From Microvelia longipes (Eukaryota; Arthropoda; Insecta; Hemiptera; Veliidae): a DNA stretch of 64,000 nucleotides. Positions 1-10,701 of this stretch are shown piece after piece. The stretch is from NCBI GenBank assembly GCA_018340805.1, contig JACMZG010001913.1:3868759-3932758 (forward strand). The letters run 5' to 3'. The stretch's first letter is position 1, and each line of letters starts with the position of its first letter. Made by a program: the position numbers and the translations under genes. The notes beneath the pieces are model-generated. The model was not told the DNA's origin. It ran no database searches and worked only from the letters and a program-made list of their open reading frames with translations.

Positions 1-14
1 GTCTTTGCTTTAAC

Positions 15-1345
15 ATAAATAATGTTTTAGAGTATATCAAGATTTTTATGTGAACACGAATTGACAGTGACTCAAACTTAACTAATGTTTTAAATTATAT
101 CAAGATTTTTATGGGAACACGAATTGACAGAGACTCAAACTTAAATAATGTTTTAGATTATATCAAGATTTTTATGTGAACGGGAATTGACAGTGACTCA
201 AACTTAAATAATGTTTTAGATTATATCAAGATTTTTATGTGAACACGAATTGACTGTGACTCAAACTTAAATAATGTTTTAGAGTAAATCAAGATTTTTA
301 TGTGAACACGAATTGACTGTGACTCAAACTTAAATAATGTTTTAGATTATATTAAGATTTGTATGTGAACACGAATTGACTGTGAGTCAAACTTAAATAA
401 TGTTTTAGAATATATTAAGATTTGTATGTGAACACGAATTGACTGTGACTCAACCTTGAATAATGTTTTAGAGTATATCAAGATATTTATGTGACCACGA
501 ATTGACTGTGATTCAAACTTAAATAATGTTTTAGGGTATATTAATATTTTTAAGTGAACGCGAATTGACTGTAACATAAACTTAAATAATGTTTCAGAGT
601 ATATCAAGTTTTTTATGTGAACACGAATTGACAGTGACAGTGACTCAAACTTAAATAATGTTTTAGGGTATATTAATATTTTTAAGTGAACACGAATTGA
701 CTGTAACATAAACTTAAATAATGTTTCAGAGTATATCAAGTTTTTTATGTGAACACGAATTGACGTGACAGTGACTCAACTTAAATAATGTTTAGGGTAT
801 ATAATATTTTTAAGTGAACACGAATTGACTGTAACATAAAATAAATAATGTTTCAAGATCAAGTTTTTTATGTGAACACGAAAACTGACAGTGACTCAAA
901 CCTTAAATAATGTTTTAGAGTATATCAAGATTTTTATGTGACACGAATTGACTGTGACTCAAACTTAAATAATGTTTTAGATTATATTAAGATTTGTATG
1001 TGAACACGAATTGACTGTGAGTCAAACTTAAATAATGTTTGTAAGATTGTAGTGAACACGAATTGATGTGCTTGTATATGTATGTACACGAATTGACTGT
1101 GAAAACTAAATAATGTTTTAGGGTATATTAATATTTTTTGTTGTACATAAACTTAATAATGTTCAGATAATCAAGTTTTTTATGTGAACACGAATTGACA
1201 GTGACAGTGACTCAAACTTAAATAATGTTTTAGAGTATTAATTTTTTTAGTACGAATTGACTGTAACTAAACTTAAATAATTATTCTTTAGAGACAGATT
1301 TCTATGTGAACACATTGACAGTGACTGACTTAAATAAATAATTTT
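15..1345. repeat. 63-bp satellite array
   Basis: About twenty head-to-tail copies of a 63-bp unit built around AATGTTTTAGA, ATCAAGATTTTTATGTGAAC and ACGAATTGACTGTGACTCAA. Successive AATGTTT motifs begin at 21, 84 and 147. Units drift and carry small deletions after about 760. Because 63 is a multiple of three, part of the array stays open on the minus strand (347-739) as a 21-residue peptide repeat (IRVHIKILIYSKTLFKFES-like). I regard that frame as a by-product of the repeat length, as it has no other coding sign. Confidence 0.95.
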
Positions 1346-1399
1346 TAGAAACTTTAAGTTTTCCATGTCTTCATGACTTAACTTTAACTAAAACTTATT

Positions 1400-1515
1400 A
1401 AACAATAGAACGAAAGAATAAAAAGTCTCTCCACAGTTAAAGATTTTATTAAAAGTAAAGCAGAGCGCTTTCGACCTAACAAGAGGTCATCATCAGTGCC
1501 TATTAAACTCTCCAT
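1400..1515 (-). mobile_element. Penelope-like element end (fragment)
   Basis: This fragment carries AAGTCTCTCCACAG, an A/T-rich stretch, then GCGCTTTCGACCTAAC and AGAGGTCATCATCAG. The same order recurs in the palindromic copy at 35148-35415. Ends of this kind accompany Penelope-like retroelements, and the minus strand holds a hammerhead motif. The family assignment is an inference from the hammerhead and from the GIY-YIG relics found with related ends elsewhere in the window. Confidence 0.6.
1458..1501 (-). ncRNA. Hammerhead ribozyme motif, type I, PLE-like
   Basis: Read on the minus strand: stem I strand AGGCA, core CTGATGA, one extra T, stem II GACCT/AGGTC, then GAAA. Next come the self-complementary stem III AGCGCT, a cleavable C (triplet CTC), and the returning stem I strand TGCTT. 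All conserved hammerhead core positions are present. The extra nucleotide between A9 and stem II departs from the textbook core but is shared by every PLE-like copy here. A stem III made of a palindrome suggests activity as a dimer. Self-cleavage of the RNA is inferred, not shown. Confidence 0.7.
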
Positions 1516-1628
1516 TTATGCTCATTCTCAAACATCTTATTAAACAATTTTATAATATGTCATTACTACTCATTTATGCTCATTCTCAACATCTTATTAA
1601 ACAATTTTATAATATGTCAATTAAAGCA
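1513..1628. repeat. 58-bp tandem duplication
   Basis: Two adjacent copies of a unit running from CATTTATGCTCATTCTCAA to ATTTTATAATATGTCA. The second begins at 1571 and lacks one A. No coding content. Confidence 0.85.
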
Positions 1629-1734
1629 TATTAATGGCTTAAGTCGTACTCAAACTTTATCAATGTTTTTCGAATACGTCATGTAATGCGTATAAGCATT
1701 GGTTAACTTCGACACAAATTTAAGTGTGTGATTT

Positions 1735-2101
1735 AACTGGAAAGCTCATGTTTATGAGTTAAGCAGTAAAATTTCATCTATTTTATTCTTGCTACGTAAA
1801 GATAGTTAAGTTAGTTCAACTTTAATAACATGAAGCTTGCTTACTATATTTATCTTGCAAAAAAAGCTATCCGTATCATAAATAATGCTACATATGACGC
1901 TAAGTGCAAACAATATTTTATTGATAATAACATTTTAACTCATCATTCAGCCAATAATTTTTCATTGTTGTTGTTGGTTAAAGCAAAGTATGATGAGGGC
2001 GAGTTCAATTATGTTAAGAGCAGCAATTATATTGGTAACATCAATATTTCCACAATGAAAGTAACCTCAAGTATGTATGTATGTATATTGATAAATAAAT
2101 A
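1735..2101 (+). pseudogene. Jockey-like non-LTR retrotransposon, C-terminal RT relic
   Basis: The segment matches the end of the element at 52690-53825. It shows the WKAHV-like start, LLRK, MKLAYYIY, then IRIINNATYDAKCKQYF, NNILTHHSAN and FSLLLLVKAKYDE. An open frame with an ATG covers 1830-2102, but that start is internal to a much longer reverse transcriptase. The piece lacks all catalytic RT motifs and has lost the WG-containing stretch present in the other copy. It ends in a TAAATAAATA tail, usual for the 3' end of such elements. It is dead and 5'-truncated. Confidence 0.8.
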
Positions 2102-2556
2102 GGTCTAGTTTTCAAGTAAGCATGGCTCAACTGAATATGACAAGTTTCATTTTCTTTACAACAAATGCTTTTTCTTATAGTATAAAGTGCATGGAGGAAA
2201 AATTACATAGAGGTACCTAATCATTAATATCTCATTAACCTTATCTCATGAAACCTACCAGTCGTAAATTTTGGGCCTTTTAGATATATGGTTGAGCTCT
2301 TATCGTTCTTACCCCCACCCTTTCCTCTTTATAATGATAAAATATTTTACAAAAAAACTTTTAATTTTCCTTCTTTTTTTTATAGGGATAAAGGGAAAAA
2401 AGTGTGTCCACTGTGTTGAAGTGATTTTTTTCCTAAAAACCGCTAGTAGGACGCAGAGGTAAAACTAATCAATTATAAATTTATTGAAGGTTTTTTAGTG
2501 ATTTTTTAGAGATAATGGAGTGCATAAATAATATTGCAGAGGTATATATATACATA

Positions 2557-2615
<59 letters not shown>

Positions 2616-2900
2616 CTTCTTTTTTTAATAATAATAATTCGCTTATAAACATACAAATTAATATAAATTAGTATTATAGTCATTTACAATAATTTTATTA
2701 TTAGAGCAACTATTAACTTATTACTGGGAGAAAATAAGCATTTTTTTAAGCCACAATAGCTTGAGCTTAAGCTTTTTTTTTTATGTTTCTATTATTTAAA
2801 TAGTTTAGTGTTCATGATTACTTATTATGGTTATGGTATTATGGTTTATTTAATTAATTTAATATATTAATATTTATAATAATATATGTATATAAACAAA

Positions 2901-2959
<59 letters not shown>

Positions 2960-3549
2960 TTTATAACTTTTATGCACTTGGCATATTTTCATGAAAGCTT
3001 TAACCTATGCAACGTGATTGTTTCACTCAAAAATGTTTTTTCAATAGCTGCCAGATTGGCCGCTATTTTAAAAATATTGGTCGCACTATAACCAAAAACT
3101 ATGCAGCTCTGAATATTAATCTATATAAGTTTGATTAAAATCGGTATATGTTTACGGCAAGCTCACTAACACATTAAGATAACAACATACATGCTGTTCT
3201 AAACTTCTGTAATGAAAGAACTCTCTGTTGTTCGTTTAAATAATAATCTAAGCTTGGAGGATTTATGTGTAATTTTGTTTACTTTTTACTAATTGCCTGA
3301 TAAACCTTCAGGCATTGTTTCCCGCCTTTAGATTATAACTAACGCCGCCAAGTACGTAATTAGACTTAAACTTTAAGTTAAGTTAGTGCTAAGTTATCCG
3401 CTTCCGTTTTGCCTCGACGGTTTGTGCTGACTCAATCGCTAACAAACCTGTATCGGTTTTTGCAACGTGAAACCGTACTCAACCGCTACCTTCATTATTT
3501 TTTTATTCTCGAGCTGAAACCTCATAAAAACCCCATCTAACTCTTCATT
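2102..3549. other. AT-rich DNA without a gene
   Basis: No credible coding frame. It holds (TA)n tracts at about 2538-2614 and 2901-2955, and a slightly more GC-rich patch near 3300-3480 that I cannot assign. The frame at 2271-2462 has no recognisable feature and is not called. Confidence 0.6.
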
Positions 3550-3977
3550 ATAGACCAAGAGCCCAGGGGTATTTTGTTAATAAAAAGTGTAATGGCTGGA
3601 ACCGGTCTCAATTTTTCGTAAATACCTTCCTGAACAAGGATCTGCAATTCTGCCGACTCGTATCGGATGGGTGTCCCAGGCAAAACGCACTTTAGGGTTC
3701 AAAGGTTCTGCCTGGGACACCCATCCGAACGAGTCGGCAGAATTGCAGATCCTTGTTCAGGAAGGTATTTACGACAATTAAACCCGTTTCCAGCCATTAC
3801 ACTTTTTATTAACTTGGGTGGTAATTTGACCTGTAAGTGCTTTCTGCCTGGGACACCCATCCGATACGAGTCAGCAGAATTGCAGATCCTTGTTCAGGAA
3901 GGTATTTACGAAAAATTGAGACCGGGTCCAGCCATTAAACGTTTTATTAACAAAACACCCCTGAGCTCTTGGTCTAT
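3550..3977. mobile_element. Palindromic foldback element, family FB1
   Basis: The left arm begins ATAGACCAAGAGC and the right arm ends with the reverse complement GCTCTTGGTCTAT. Between them are long inverted arms carrying AATGGCTGGAACCGGTCTC, TACCTTCCTGAACAAGGA and CGTATCGGATGGGTGTCCCA. One arm segment is present twice on the right (about 3700-3780 and 3840-3930), so the copy has an internal duplication. A simpler copy is at 20782-21067. No transposase is encoded, so I read it as a non-autonomous foldback/MITE. Confidence 0.85.
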
Positions 3978-4024
3978 TATCACCATTATTTATACTATAT
4001 TTTTCGTTATATTTTTACTTTTCC

Positions 4025-5040
4025 TCATTTATACCGTAGGTATGTAGAAAAGTATTGTCTTTGCAAAAAAATTCTAAACCTGGATGTCAGTTTAAACGGA
4101 AGTTATTCGTTTAAGCTGTTTTTAAGGCCTCTTAAGTGATTTTTACAAAGTTATCTGTCGGTATGTCTGGCTGTTATCATTGTAGCGCCCAGTGTAAATC
4201 AGTCTACCGCTATAGTTGCTCTATTCTGAAAATATTTTTTTATGACGTCATTAACCTGTAATAACGACAGCAAACATTTGGAAAAATCATAAATCGCGGA
4301 AAAACGATGCGATCAGATTGAGATATGGCACGCATGTAGCCAGGTAAGAGACTACCATATTTGAAGTTTCATCTCATTATTAACATTTGTTCAATTTTTA
4401 TTAAATGACTTATGTACGTTTTTCATAAAATTGTTAAAAATCTGAAATTAAAAATGCCTAAAACGGATGGTTCCGATGACATCCCGGTTTCGGATTTGTT
4501 TGCAAACACAATACTTTTCCTTCAACAATGTGATTGAGTTTGAATTTAGTACAAGTATATTCCTTTACGTAATAATAATAACAAGCATAATAAGCGTAAA
4601 TAATAATAATAAGCGTAATAATAATAATAAAGCGTAATAATATATAATAAAGCGTAATAATTAATAATAAAGCGTAATAATAATAATAAAGCCTAATAAT
4701 AATAATAAAGCCTAATAATAATAATAATAATAAGCATTAATAATAAGCACACTAAGTTTTGTTTTAAAACGACAAGTACATCTATAATTTTGTTAGATCA
4801 TAGAAATTAAGCAGCATTGAGCCTAGTCAGTGCTCTATGGGTGACCGCTGAAGGTGAAACGTATGTATTTACTTTTTGACGGACGAGCCAAGCGAGGCCG
4901 AAGAGGTTTTAAAGTATACATTTGACGAATTGATATTCTGAAGTCGAGCGAAGCGAGTCCGAAGTAGAGAGGGTTTACGAAACAAATATGATGTGTCGAG
5001 GAAAAGTTCCGAGGTACTCCGTACCCGCGATTTTTTTTCA
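4025..5040. repeat. Dispersed repeat family D1 (copy 1)
   Basis: The sequence has the landmarks CGTAGGTATGTAG, a TGACGTCATTAACC box (4243-4256), GATTGAGATATGGCACGC and CATCCCGGTTTCGGATTTG. Its far end carries GCGAAGCGAGTCCGAAGTAG and TTCCGAGGTACTCCGTACC. Parts recur at 32960-33840, 42420-42990, 44100-44410, 45115-45560 and 62400-62960. A triplet-like array (AATAATAATAAAGCG) sits inside at about 4565-4745. It has no coding capacity and the transposon class is unknown. Confidence 0.7.
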
Positions 5041-5754
5041 AGTTTATTTACAACCTATACAGTCCTCTATAAAGCAACACACGCTTGTTTTGCAATGATA
5101 GTATTTCCTTATTGCTAGGAAACGCACTGAACCACCAAAACTATTAATTATAATATAAAAACTAAGAAAGAAAGGGATGCAGGGCAGTAATATGTTTAGG
5201 AGGAATTTTATTCGTCCAGTAAAGGTGAAATTTATTCATGGAAAATGGAAATAAAAAAATAATTTTGACCAGACTTCTTTAAACGAAAATATGAAACAAC
5301 TGTATCACACTGTGAATAAATTATAGTTCAATTTACAAGGTAGTTCCGCGAATTTACAATTTAAAGTTTAGTTTCATGTCGTTTGTGGGATAGGGTCTTT
5401 TCAGCGTTAGCTCGTATCTCTACAGATTTCACCCTAGAGTTTATGCATAACCTACTCACTGCTTCTAGGAACCGTTTAATTCCCATAAGGGCCCAACATG
5501 TGACTGTCACTATCAGATTTGATGTGCGTTTATTTTAAATGAATTATATTTGACGTCACAACAATGGATTTAATTATTATATTTCTTTTAAATTGTGTCA
5601 CCTTCTTTCGCAAGTATGTAGAAAAAGCACTGAGTTCACCCTAAAGCTCTGAACGCAAGATTTCATCTTAAAAAACTGATTTAGGCAGGACCTTTCATAT
5701 TGTTCTGACTGATTTTTATTATACTTTTATTTCTGTTTCTGAGATTTCGTTTCA
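5041..5754. other. No gene recognised
   Basis: AT-rich sequence with no repeat landmark or coding frame that I can support. Confidence 0.5.
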
Positions 5755-6620
5755 CTAAATTTTAATTTGTTAGCATAAGCCCAGATGTTGATGGACCTAA
5801 GAGCTTCATTTACTATGGCTTCTAGTTCTTTTACTGTCCTAGCAGCTACCAGAAGAATGTAATCGTCTACAATCGTAATTATAATAAGGAATGAATTGCA
5901 ATAAGTTTCATCATTCGGACTATCTCATACACCTATTATTTTGTTTGATAATAATAGAGTAGCTTGTCTATCTGTTTTGATGGTTACTCTTTTGATTGTT
6001 TTATGATCCAACTTGTTGATCCAACCAATTTAGTGCCTTTAAAATAGCCAGTTGTTCTGCTTGAATGTTTGAGCATTCGTAATTTAGTTTGAATGTACCA
6101 CTGGCATGAAGATATATGCCTTTGGTGTAAACCACAAAAGCACATCCAACACAATCTTCGCCTTTGCTTCCGTCTACGTATTTTAATTTGTTAGCATAGG
6201 TCCAGATGTCGATGGACCTAAGAGCTTAATTTACTATGACTTCTAGTACTTTTACTGTCCTAGCAGCTACCAGAAGAATGTAATCGTCTGCAAATGCTAG
6301 TCTTTACAGTTTGGTGGTAGTATTATCTTTAGAAGTGAATCATATTGGATAATCCAAATATTATTTTTACTGTTTTTAAGTAAGATAAGCAAGGACCGGA
6401 TGTAAAAGATTAGATAGACAGTTCATTTCGGTAAGTCTATGTATTATCATAGGCCACCATGATGCATCAAATTCACCTTTAACATCCAATGAGACCAGTG
6501 CATCATTATGACCACGCATCTTTATGTTTAAATTGTCTAACACACTTCTTTACTTCTACTATGGCATCTGTTAATCTGTTGTGCTTGTTTCAGGTCTAGC
6601 TCCTTGCTTAGAAGGTCATT
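5755..6620 (-). pseudogene. R1-like non-LTR retrotransposon relic: RT and RNase H pieces
   Basis: On the minus strand, from high to low coordinate, the first RT motif-A segment reads ALVSLDVKGEFDASWWP (about 6430-6510). A YADD-region and thumb segment follows, DDYILLVAARTVKVLE, with an internal stop (about 6190-6300). An RNase H piece comes next, with YVDGSKGED, IQAEQLAILKALNWLD and VTIKTDRQATLLL (about 5940-6185); it retains the D, E and D expected of the active site. A second copy of the DDYILLVAARTVKELE segment lies beyond it at about 5765-5875. The RT thumb is joined directly to RNase H, so hundreds of codons are deleted. The VSLDVKGxFD..WWP signature is characteristic of the R1 group. 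Stops and frameshifts make it dead. Confidence 0.8.
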
Positions 6621-6814
6621 GGTTTAAAGAAAGTGCATTATTCTGTCTATTGTTAGGCGTACAAAAACATTGCTATAGTTAGGAGTGAGCTAATGGAACG
6701 ATTTTTTCCTTTTTTTATCTACAGTATTTAGTTTCTTTTGTTTTCATGGTCTTTATTTTCAATCTTTTTTATTTTCAGTATCTTCTTTCTTTTATTTACA
6801 AGGGCCTTAATCTT

Positions 6815-7640
6815 CTATCTTTTTTTACAGTATATACTTTGATGATTTAGGTCTTCTGGTGGTGACTGCAGTCTCTGTCTTCTAGGATTTCCTTTGGATG
6901 ACGTAATCGGTGGCTGGGTGCTGCGTAACGTTGTTGAAGGCTGAGATAGGCGTAGGAAATTATCTAAAACACGTAGTGAAGAGAAAAGTGGTGTCCAAGT
7001 GTTGGAAATCTTCAACCACGTGTCCTTGTTGATGTTATTCCTGTGCTTAGCAATCTCTATAGCTTCCCTAAAGAGCCTGTCACGATATGGAGAAACACTC
7101 GCTAGTACCTCGGTTTTCTCAAAATTAATGAGATGACCAGTATCTCGTGAATGCTCTGCGATCGCTGACCGACAATCGACGTCGATGGTATGTTTGATGT
7201 GCTTGGCTAAACGCATAGATATGGATCTGCCTGTTTCTCCGATATAACTTTTCCACAGATACAAGGGATCTTATAGACACCACTAGTTTTCTTGGAAGGG
7301 AATCTTTAACGCTTCCAAGGATATTTCTGGTAGTGGAACAGGTATTGAAAACAGTCCCAATATTGTTACGTGCCAGAACCTTGCTGATCCTACCCGTAGT
7401 TCCATTGAGATAGGGTAGATACGCTTTCCTCCTATGTTCTTGTCTCTCTTTGTCGCTGGTTGATGACTGTTCATAACGACGGATGGTCCTGTTGATGTCC
7501 TCTCTCTTGTAGCTGTTGTTGGAAAGTGGATTCCAAATATTCCATCAAAATATTTGCAGCCACAGGGGACAAGAGACTACTCATAGGAGAACCCTCCGTT
7601 TGCTGGTTGCTTCAGTTCAGTTTTGTAGAGCATTCCATGA
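6815..7640 (-). pseudogene. Penelope-like RT end plus GIY-YIG endonuclease, frameshifted
   Basis: On the minus strand a reverse transcriptase block GSPMSSLLSPVAANILMEY (about 7620-7525) is followed, after a deletion, by an open stretch with REDINRTIRRYEQ, YLPYLNGTTGRISKVLA and SGVYKIPCICGK (about 7510-7265). One missing base then shifts the frame into YIGETGRSISMRLAKHIKH, AIAEHSRDTGHLINF and FREAIEIAKHRNNINKD (7264-6900). The YKIPC/YIGE pair, the following R, the EH.RDTGH block and the distal E are the GIY-YIG nuclease landmarks of Penelope-like elements. The RT palm core is absent and the frame is broken, so no active product is expected. Confidence 0.85.
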
Positions 7641-7652
7641 TGTCCTACATCC

Positions 7653-7686
7653 CTAAAGATGCCTCCCACAGTGGAAGCGAAACGTC
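7653..7686 (+). ncRNA. Hammerhead-like motif, decayed, PLE-like
   Basis: CTAAAGA stands where CTGANGA is expected (G5 lost). It is followed by the extra T, stem II GCCTCC/GGAAGC, GAAA, the palindrome ACGT and a GTC cleavage triplet. The same layout lies in reverse at 11781-11814. The core mutation should abolish cleavage. Confidence 0.5.
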
Positions 7687-7812
7687 GTATTCTTCATCTA
7701 CATTGACGTGGTCACCACCGGAAGACCTAAATCTTCATGAAAATAAACGCGGAAGCCTACGCAGTTTAGTATTTACTTTCTTTTGTTTTCAAGGGCCTTA
7801 ATCTTCTCTTTT

Positions 7813-9064
7813 TTAACATTACGGTGTTTCTTCTGCAACTACAAAAAAAACCACGACCATGATTAAAATAAGACAACTTGGTCCTTTTCTACAATACTTC
7901 ACAAATAATTTAATAGTAAACATGACAGTTTTTTTTATTTTTGTCAAATCTAAGGGTGAAGCGCCATCTAATTTTGTTGTAATTTGGTCAAATGTTAAGA
8001 ATATGGAATATTTTTAATTTTGAATTTATACTTTAAAAATAACGGCGGCGACAGTCGTAGCTGTTATTGGTACATTGAGTTCACGTGATTTTCGTGAATT
8101 CACGGTTCTCAACGAGAGGACGCCAAATGTCAATGTTTTTCAACAGGTGTCTCCGGGACTAGGTTTCGACCGGGGCCTCGGGCCCAAATTTAACGTATGT
8201 TTGATTTTAATTATTTTTATTGATTGATAAAAGTATTATGAGATTATGGCTTAAGACCCCTACAAGTTGGTTCTAGTTTATTGTAGAATACAGGGCTTAT
8301 TTTTTTTGGATCGTTTTGGAACGCTTTATGTAATCCTTCGCTGTTAGTGACTTGATTCTATTCAAATTTATATTTCAGTTCACTTGTTTGTTTTGGATTT
8401 GCATCGATCTAAATCTCTCGTTGTTTTATTTTTAGGGGAATTGAGTCTTTCACCAAAAAAAAAAAAAAAAAAAAAAAAGAATTACATGTGTGTAAGTCTT
8501 TCTGTCTTAGTTAGTCCTTAGGAGTCGAACCAGATTAACCACCTGTTTACAGGAGTTTGCCACCAATTAGCCATTGTTGGGTTTTAAGTTTTATGGATTC
8601 AAAGTAACATATTTAATTAGAGAAATGCTATGTTAGTACTTATATAAGATGAAATGTCAGATATGCACTAATGGTATTTAAATATCATGTCTTAGATAAG
8701 GGCTTTGTTAAAGTCTTATTTAACATGTTTTAGGGTTTTATAAAAAAATGCTTATCTGCCATTTCACTAGATTGTAATGATACTATAAGAATTGGTACTT
8801 ATTTATTAAGGTCTAAGCTATGATTACCTGACTTAGATGTAATGTACTTTTTTGAGATCTTTGGGCATTGTGTCTTGCCCCAAATTAGAATTTTCAAAAT
8901 AACCTGACGCCCAATTCACATAGGGTATCTGAAAAAGTGCCCTTTATTTAGTCTGTGAAGTCCTGGAGGACTCTGTTTGTTATACTTTATTGGTCAAATT
9001 TGACAGGATTAAGCCCTAGATAGATATGCCACCCTACTACAGATCTGACTGAACATTGTTCAGT
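7813..9064. other. No gene recognised; A24 tract
   Basis: Mostly AT-rich single-copy-looking DNA. A CpG-richer patch lies at about 8040-8180. A run of 24 A at 8455-8478 follows TTGAGTCTTTCACC and could be the tail of an unrecognised retrotransposed sequence, but no coding relic precedes it. Confidence 0.45.
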
Positions 9065-9165
9065 TTTAGCGAATTTCCTTTGGAAAAAATTCGCTAATGG
9101 GACAGGCGTCATGGCGGAATTCGAACCTCGGACCACGACACTAATCCTTTTCAGAGGAAATGCGC
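9065..9165 (-). repeat. tRNA-derived SINE-like end with hairpin
   Basis: On the minus strand it reads GTCGTGGTCCGAGGTTCGAA and then TTCCGCCATGACGCC. GGTTCGAATTCC fits a pol III B box. It ends in a hairpin, TTAGCGAATTT paired with AAATTCGCTAA around CCTTTGG. The same module is at 12607-12690, 19040-19155 and 28045-28145. The A box is not clear. Confidence 0.65.
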
Positions 9166-9179
9166 AATAACCTTTAAAG

Positions 9180-9420
9180 ATAACTGACTAAGCTTTATTA
9201 TTATTATTAAGTATAAGTAACTAAGCTTTAAAATAGTGCAAATAATAGTGCGTACTTTTAATTTTAGAGACATAGTTTTGTACAACCAACTGGATAATTA
9301 TGCGCATTTCCTTTGAAAAATACAGACAAAATGAGTTACGAGCAGTGCTTGACAATTGAGTATCTGCTTAGGTTCTAAAGCATGAATCGGATTCTGTGCT
9401 GTGGCGTTTTCATTTTAAAG
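9180..9420. repeat. Half of foldback family FB2
   Basis: It contains CTAAGCTTTAAAATAGTGCA, TTATGCGCATTTCCTTTG, ACAGACAAAATGAGTTACGA and GCAGTGCTTGACAATTGAGT. Complete palindromic copies are at about 13695-14070 and 17415-17795. Only one arm is kept here. Confidence 0.75.
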
Positions 9421-10146
9421 CTTTAAGACTTTCCCGCCTATGAGTGGTCCTGTGTGGTGCTGCCACCTAGTGCCGAACTGGCGAGGCTCAACTCTGAGTT
9501 TTATCTAATTGTAGATTTGGGATTTGAGATTCTCAGTCCCGTCTTCACTAATTTCAGTGGTTACCCATTCTAATGGATTTTCTTATCTTCTTTTGGTTTT
9601 TTGTGTTTTCCTAGCTAATTAGGAGGTGTTATTTTCTTTTATTCACTTCAGAATAGTTTATTTCTTTACGATTTGTCCTCGAGTGGCAACACTGATTTTT
9701 TTTGTAACCTTAACGAAGTGTTACCTTTTTTTGCTTTTTGCCGAAAACTTTTGCCGTGTTGGCTGTTTCTTTCTTTATTTTCATTGATTTGGATAATTTT
9801 AAGTAGTGTCTGAGAGTGACCAGTTGGAGACCGGCGAGCCTGTTCTGTCTTTCTTTTGAGTCTCGGAGTAGCTGTGGGACCAGTCAATATTGTTTGGAAT
9901 ACTTTGGAATGCTGTTGAACACTCTAATTATTACCGTACCGTTTCAGGTTGGGACCTGAAATCTGAGTAAGGACCCGTTTAGTCACTTTGGGTCTGGGAT
10001 TACCTGATTGCAGCGTCACAAGATACAGATTCTGGTTATGCGGACAGAAGGATTCAACTACAGCATTTTCATCTTGATTTTAACTCTCTCTCTCTCTCTA
10101 TATATATATATATTTATACCTATATACATCTTCTTTTGAGTGACAT
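9421..10146. other. No gene recognised
   Basis: Slightly more GC-rich than its surroundings (about 9430-9560 and 9930-10050). It ends in a (CT)n then (TA)n tract at about 10085-10112. No RT, transposase or splice pattern that I could defend. Confidence 0.4.
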
Positions 10147-10701
10147 ATGCCATTCCCGTTTAGGGATATTATTTACAGTTTATCCTGTACCTTAATAGTC
10201 ATATTAATTTTGTTAATAAGTTTACTTCATATGTTAAGTATAGCCTTCCGAAAGGAAAATAAAACTTTTAACGTAAACTGTAAGCACTTATTTACTTCTG
10301 GTACCATAAGTAACCCGGTTAGGTTCGTGGTGAGTCACCTGCTTAACGGGTACTCCTTAATATTTAGACTGGGGAGTTTCAATTTCTTTTACGGGTTTAT
10401 TTTTTTATTAATAATAAATATTGTTTTATGTATTCTATTTGTATTATCTTGCCTAGAGATTTTAGAAATTTCATTATATATTCTTAAGACTCTATTCTGT
10501 GTCATTATTTATCTATTTAGGTCTACCGAACCCACTTTACGAGCTGCTGTGCAGTCATCCTTTTGGAATAAATGTGATGATTTATGCGTCCTGGGTTTAG
10601 GGCATAATTCTCAAGCAAAAAATAGGTTGTTAAGCACGGAAACACGCATTATTCATGAAATTCGCCCGACAGCATCCACCGTGCCGGAATTATTTATTTA
10701 G
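10147..10701 (+). CDS. Doubtful 184-codon membrane-like frame
   Basis: This is the longest frame that is not an obvious simple repeat. The predicted protein has a hydrophobic N-terminal stretch (about residues 9-32) and a longer hydrophobic region (about 80-128), with polar sequence between. The last 30 or so residues, from LLSTETRIIHEIRPTA, are encoded by a SINE-like repeat that occurs elsewhere in the window, so the 3' end is certainly not original. I do not recognise the rest. In such T-rich DNA, hydrophobic codons and one frame of this length can arise by chance. No promoter or splice evidence supports it. Confidence 0.15.
   Translation: MPFPFRDIIYSLSCTLIVILILLISLLHMLSIAFRKENKTFNVNCKHLFTSGTISNPVRFVVSHLLNGYSLIFRLGSFNFFYGFIFLLIINIVLCILFVLSCLEILEISLYILKTLFCVIIYLFRSTEPTLRAAVQSSFWNKCDDLCVLGLGHNSQAKNRLLSTETRIIHEIRPTASTVPELFI

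Larger units (their letters stand above)
6726..7812 (-). mobile_element. Penelope-like retroelement remnant
   Basis: An RT tail and a GIY-YIG endonuclease relic (6815-7640) lie between related flanks. TTTCTTTTGTTTTCA appears at both about 6731 and 7779, with CAAGGGCCTTAATCTTCT at about 6800 and 7788. In addition, a segment near 6840-6868 is inverted relative to 7705-7735 (ACCACCGGAAGACCTAAAT). Direct plus inverted flanks of this kind are usual for Penelope-like elements. The element is strongly shortened. Confidence 0.75.

Noticed and set aside
347..739. 130-codon frame with a 21-residue peptide repeat
   Set aside because: It is the translation of the 63-bp satellite. The open frame follows from the unit length, and the flanking units are closed.
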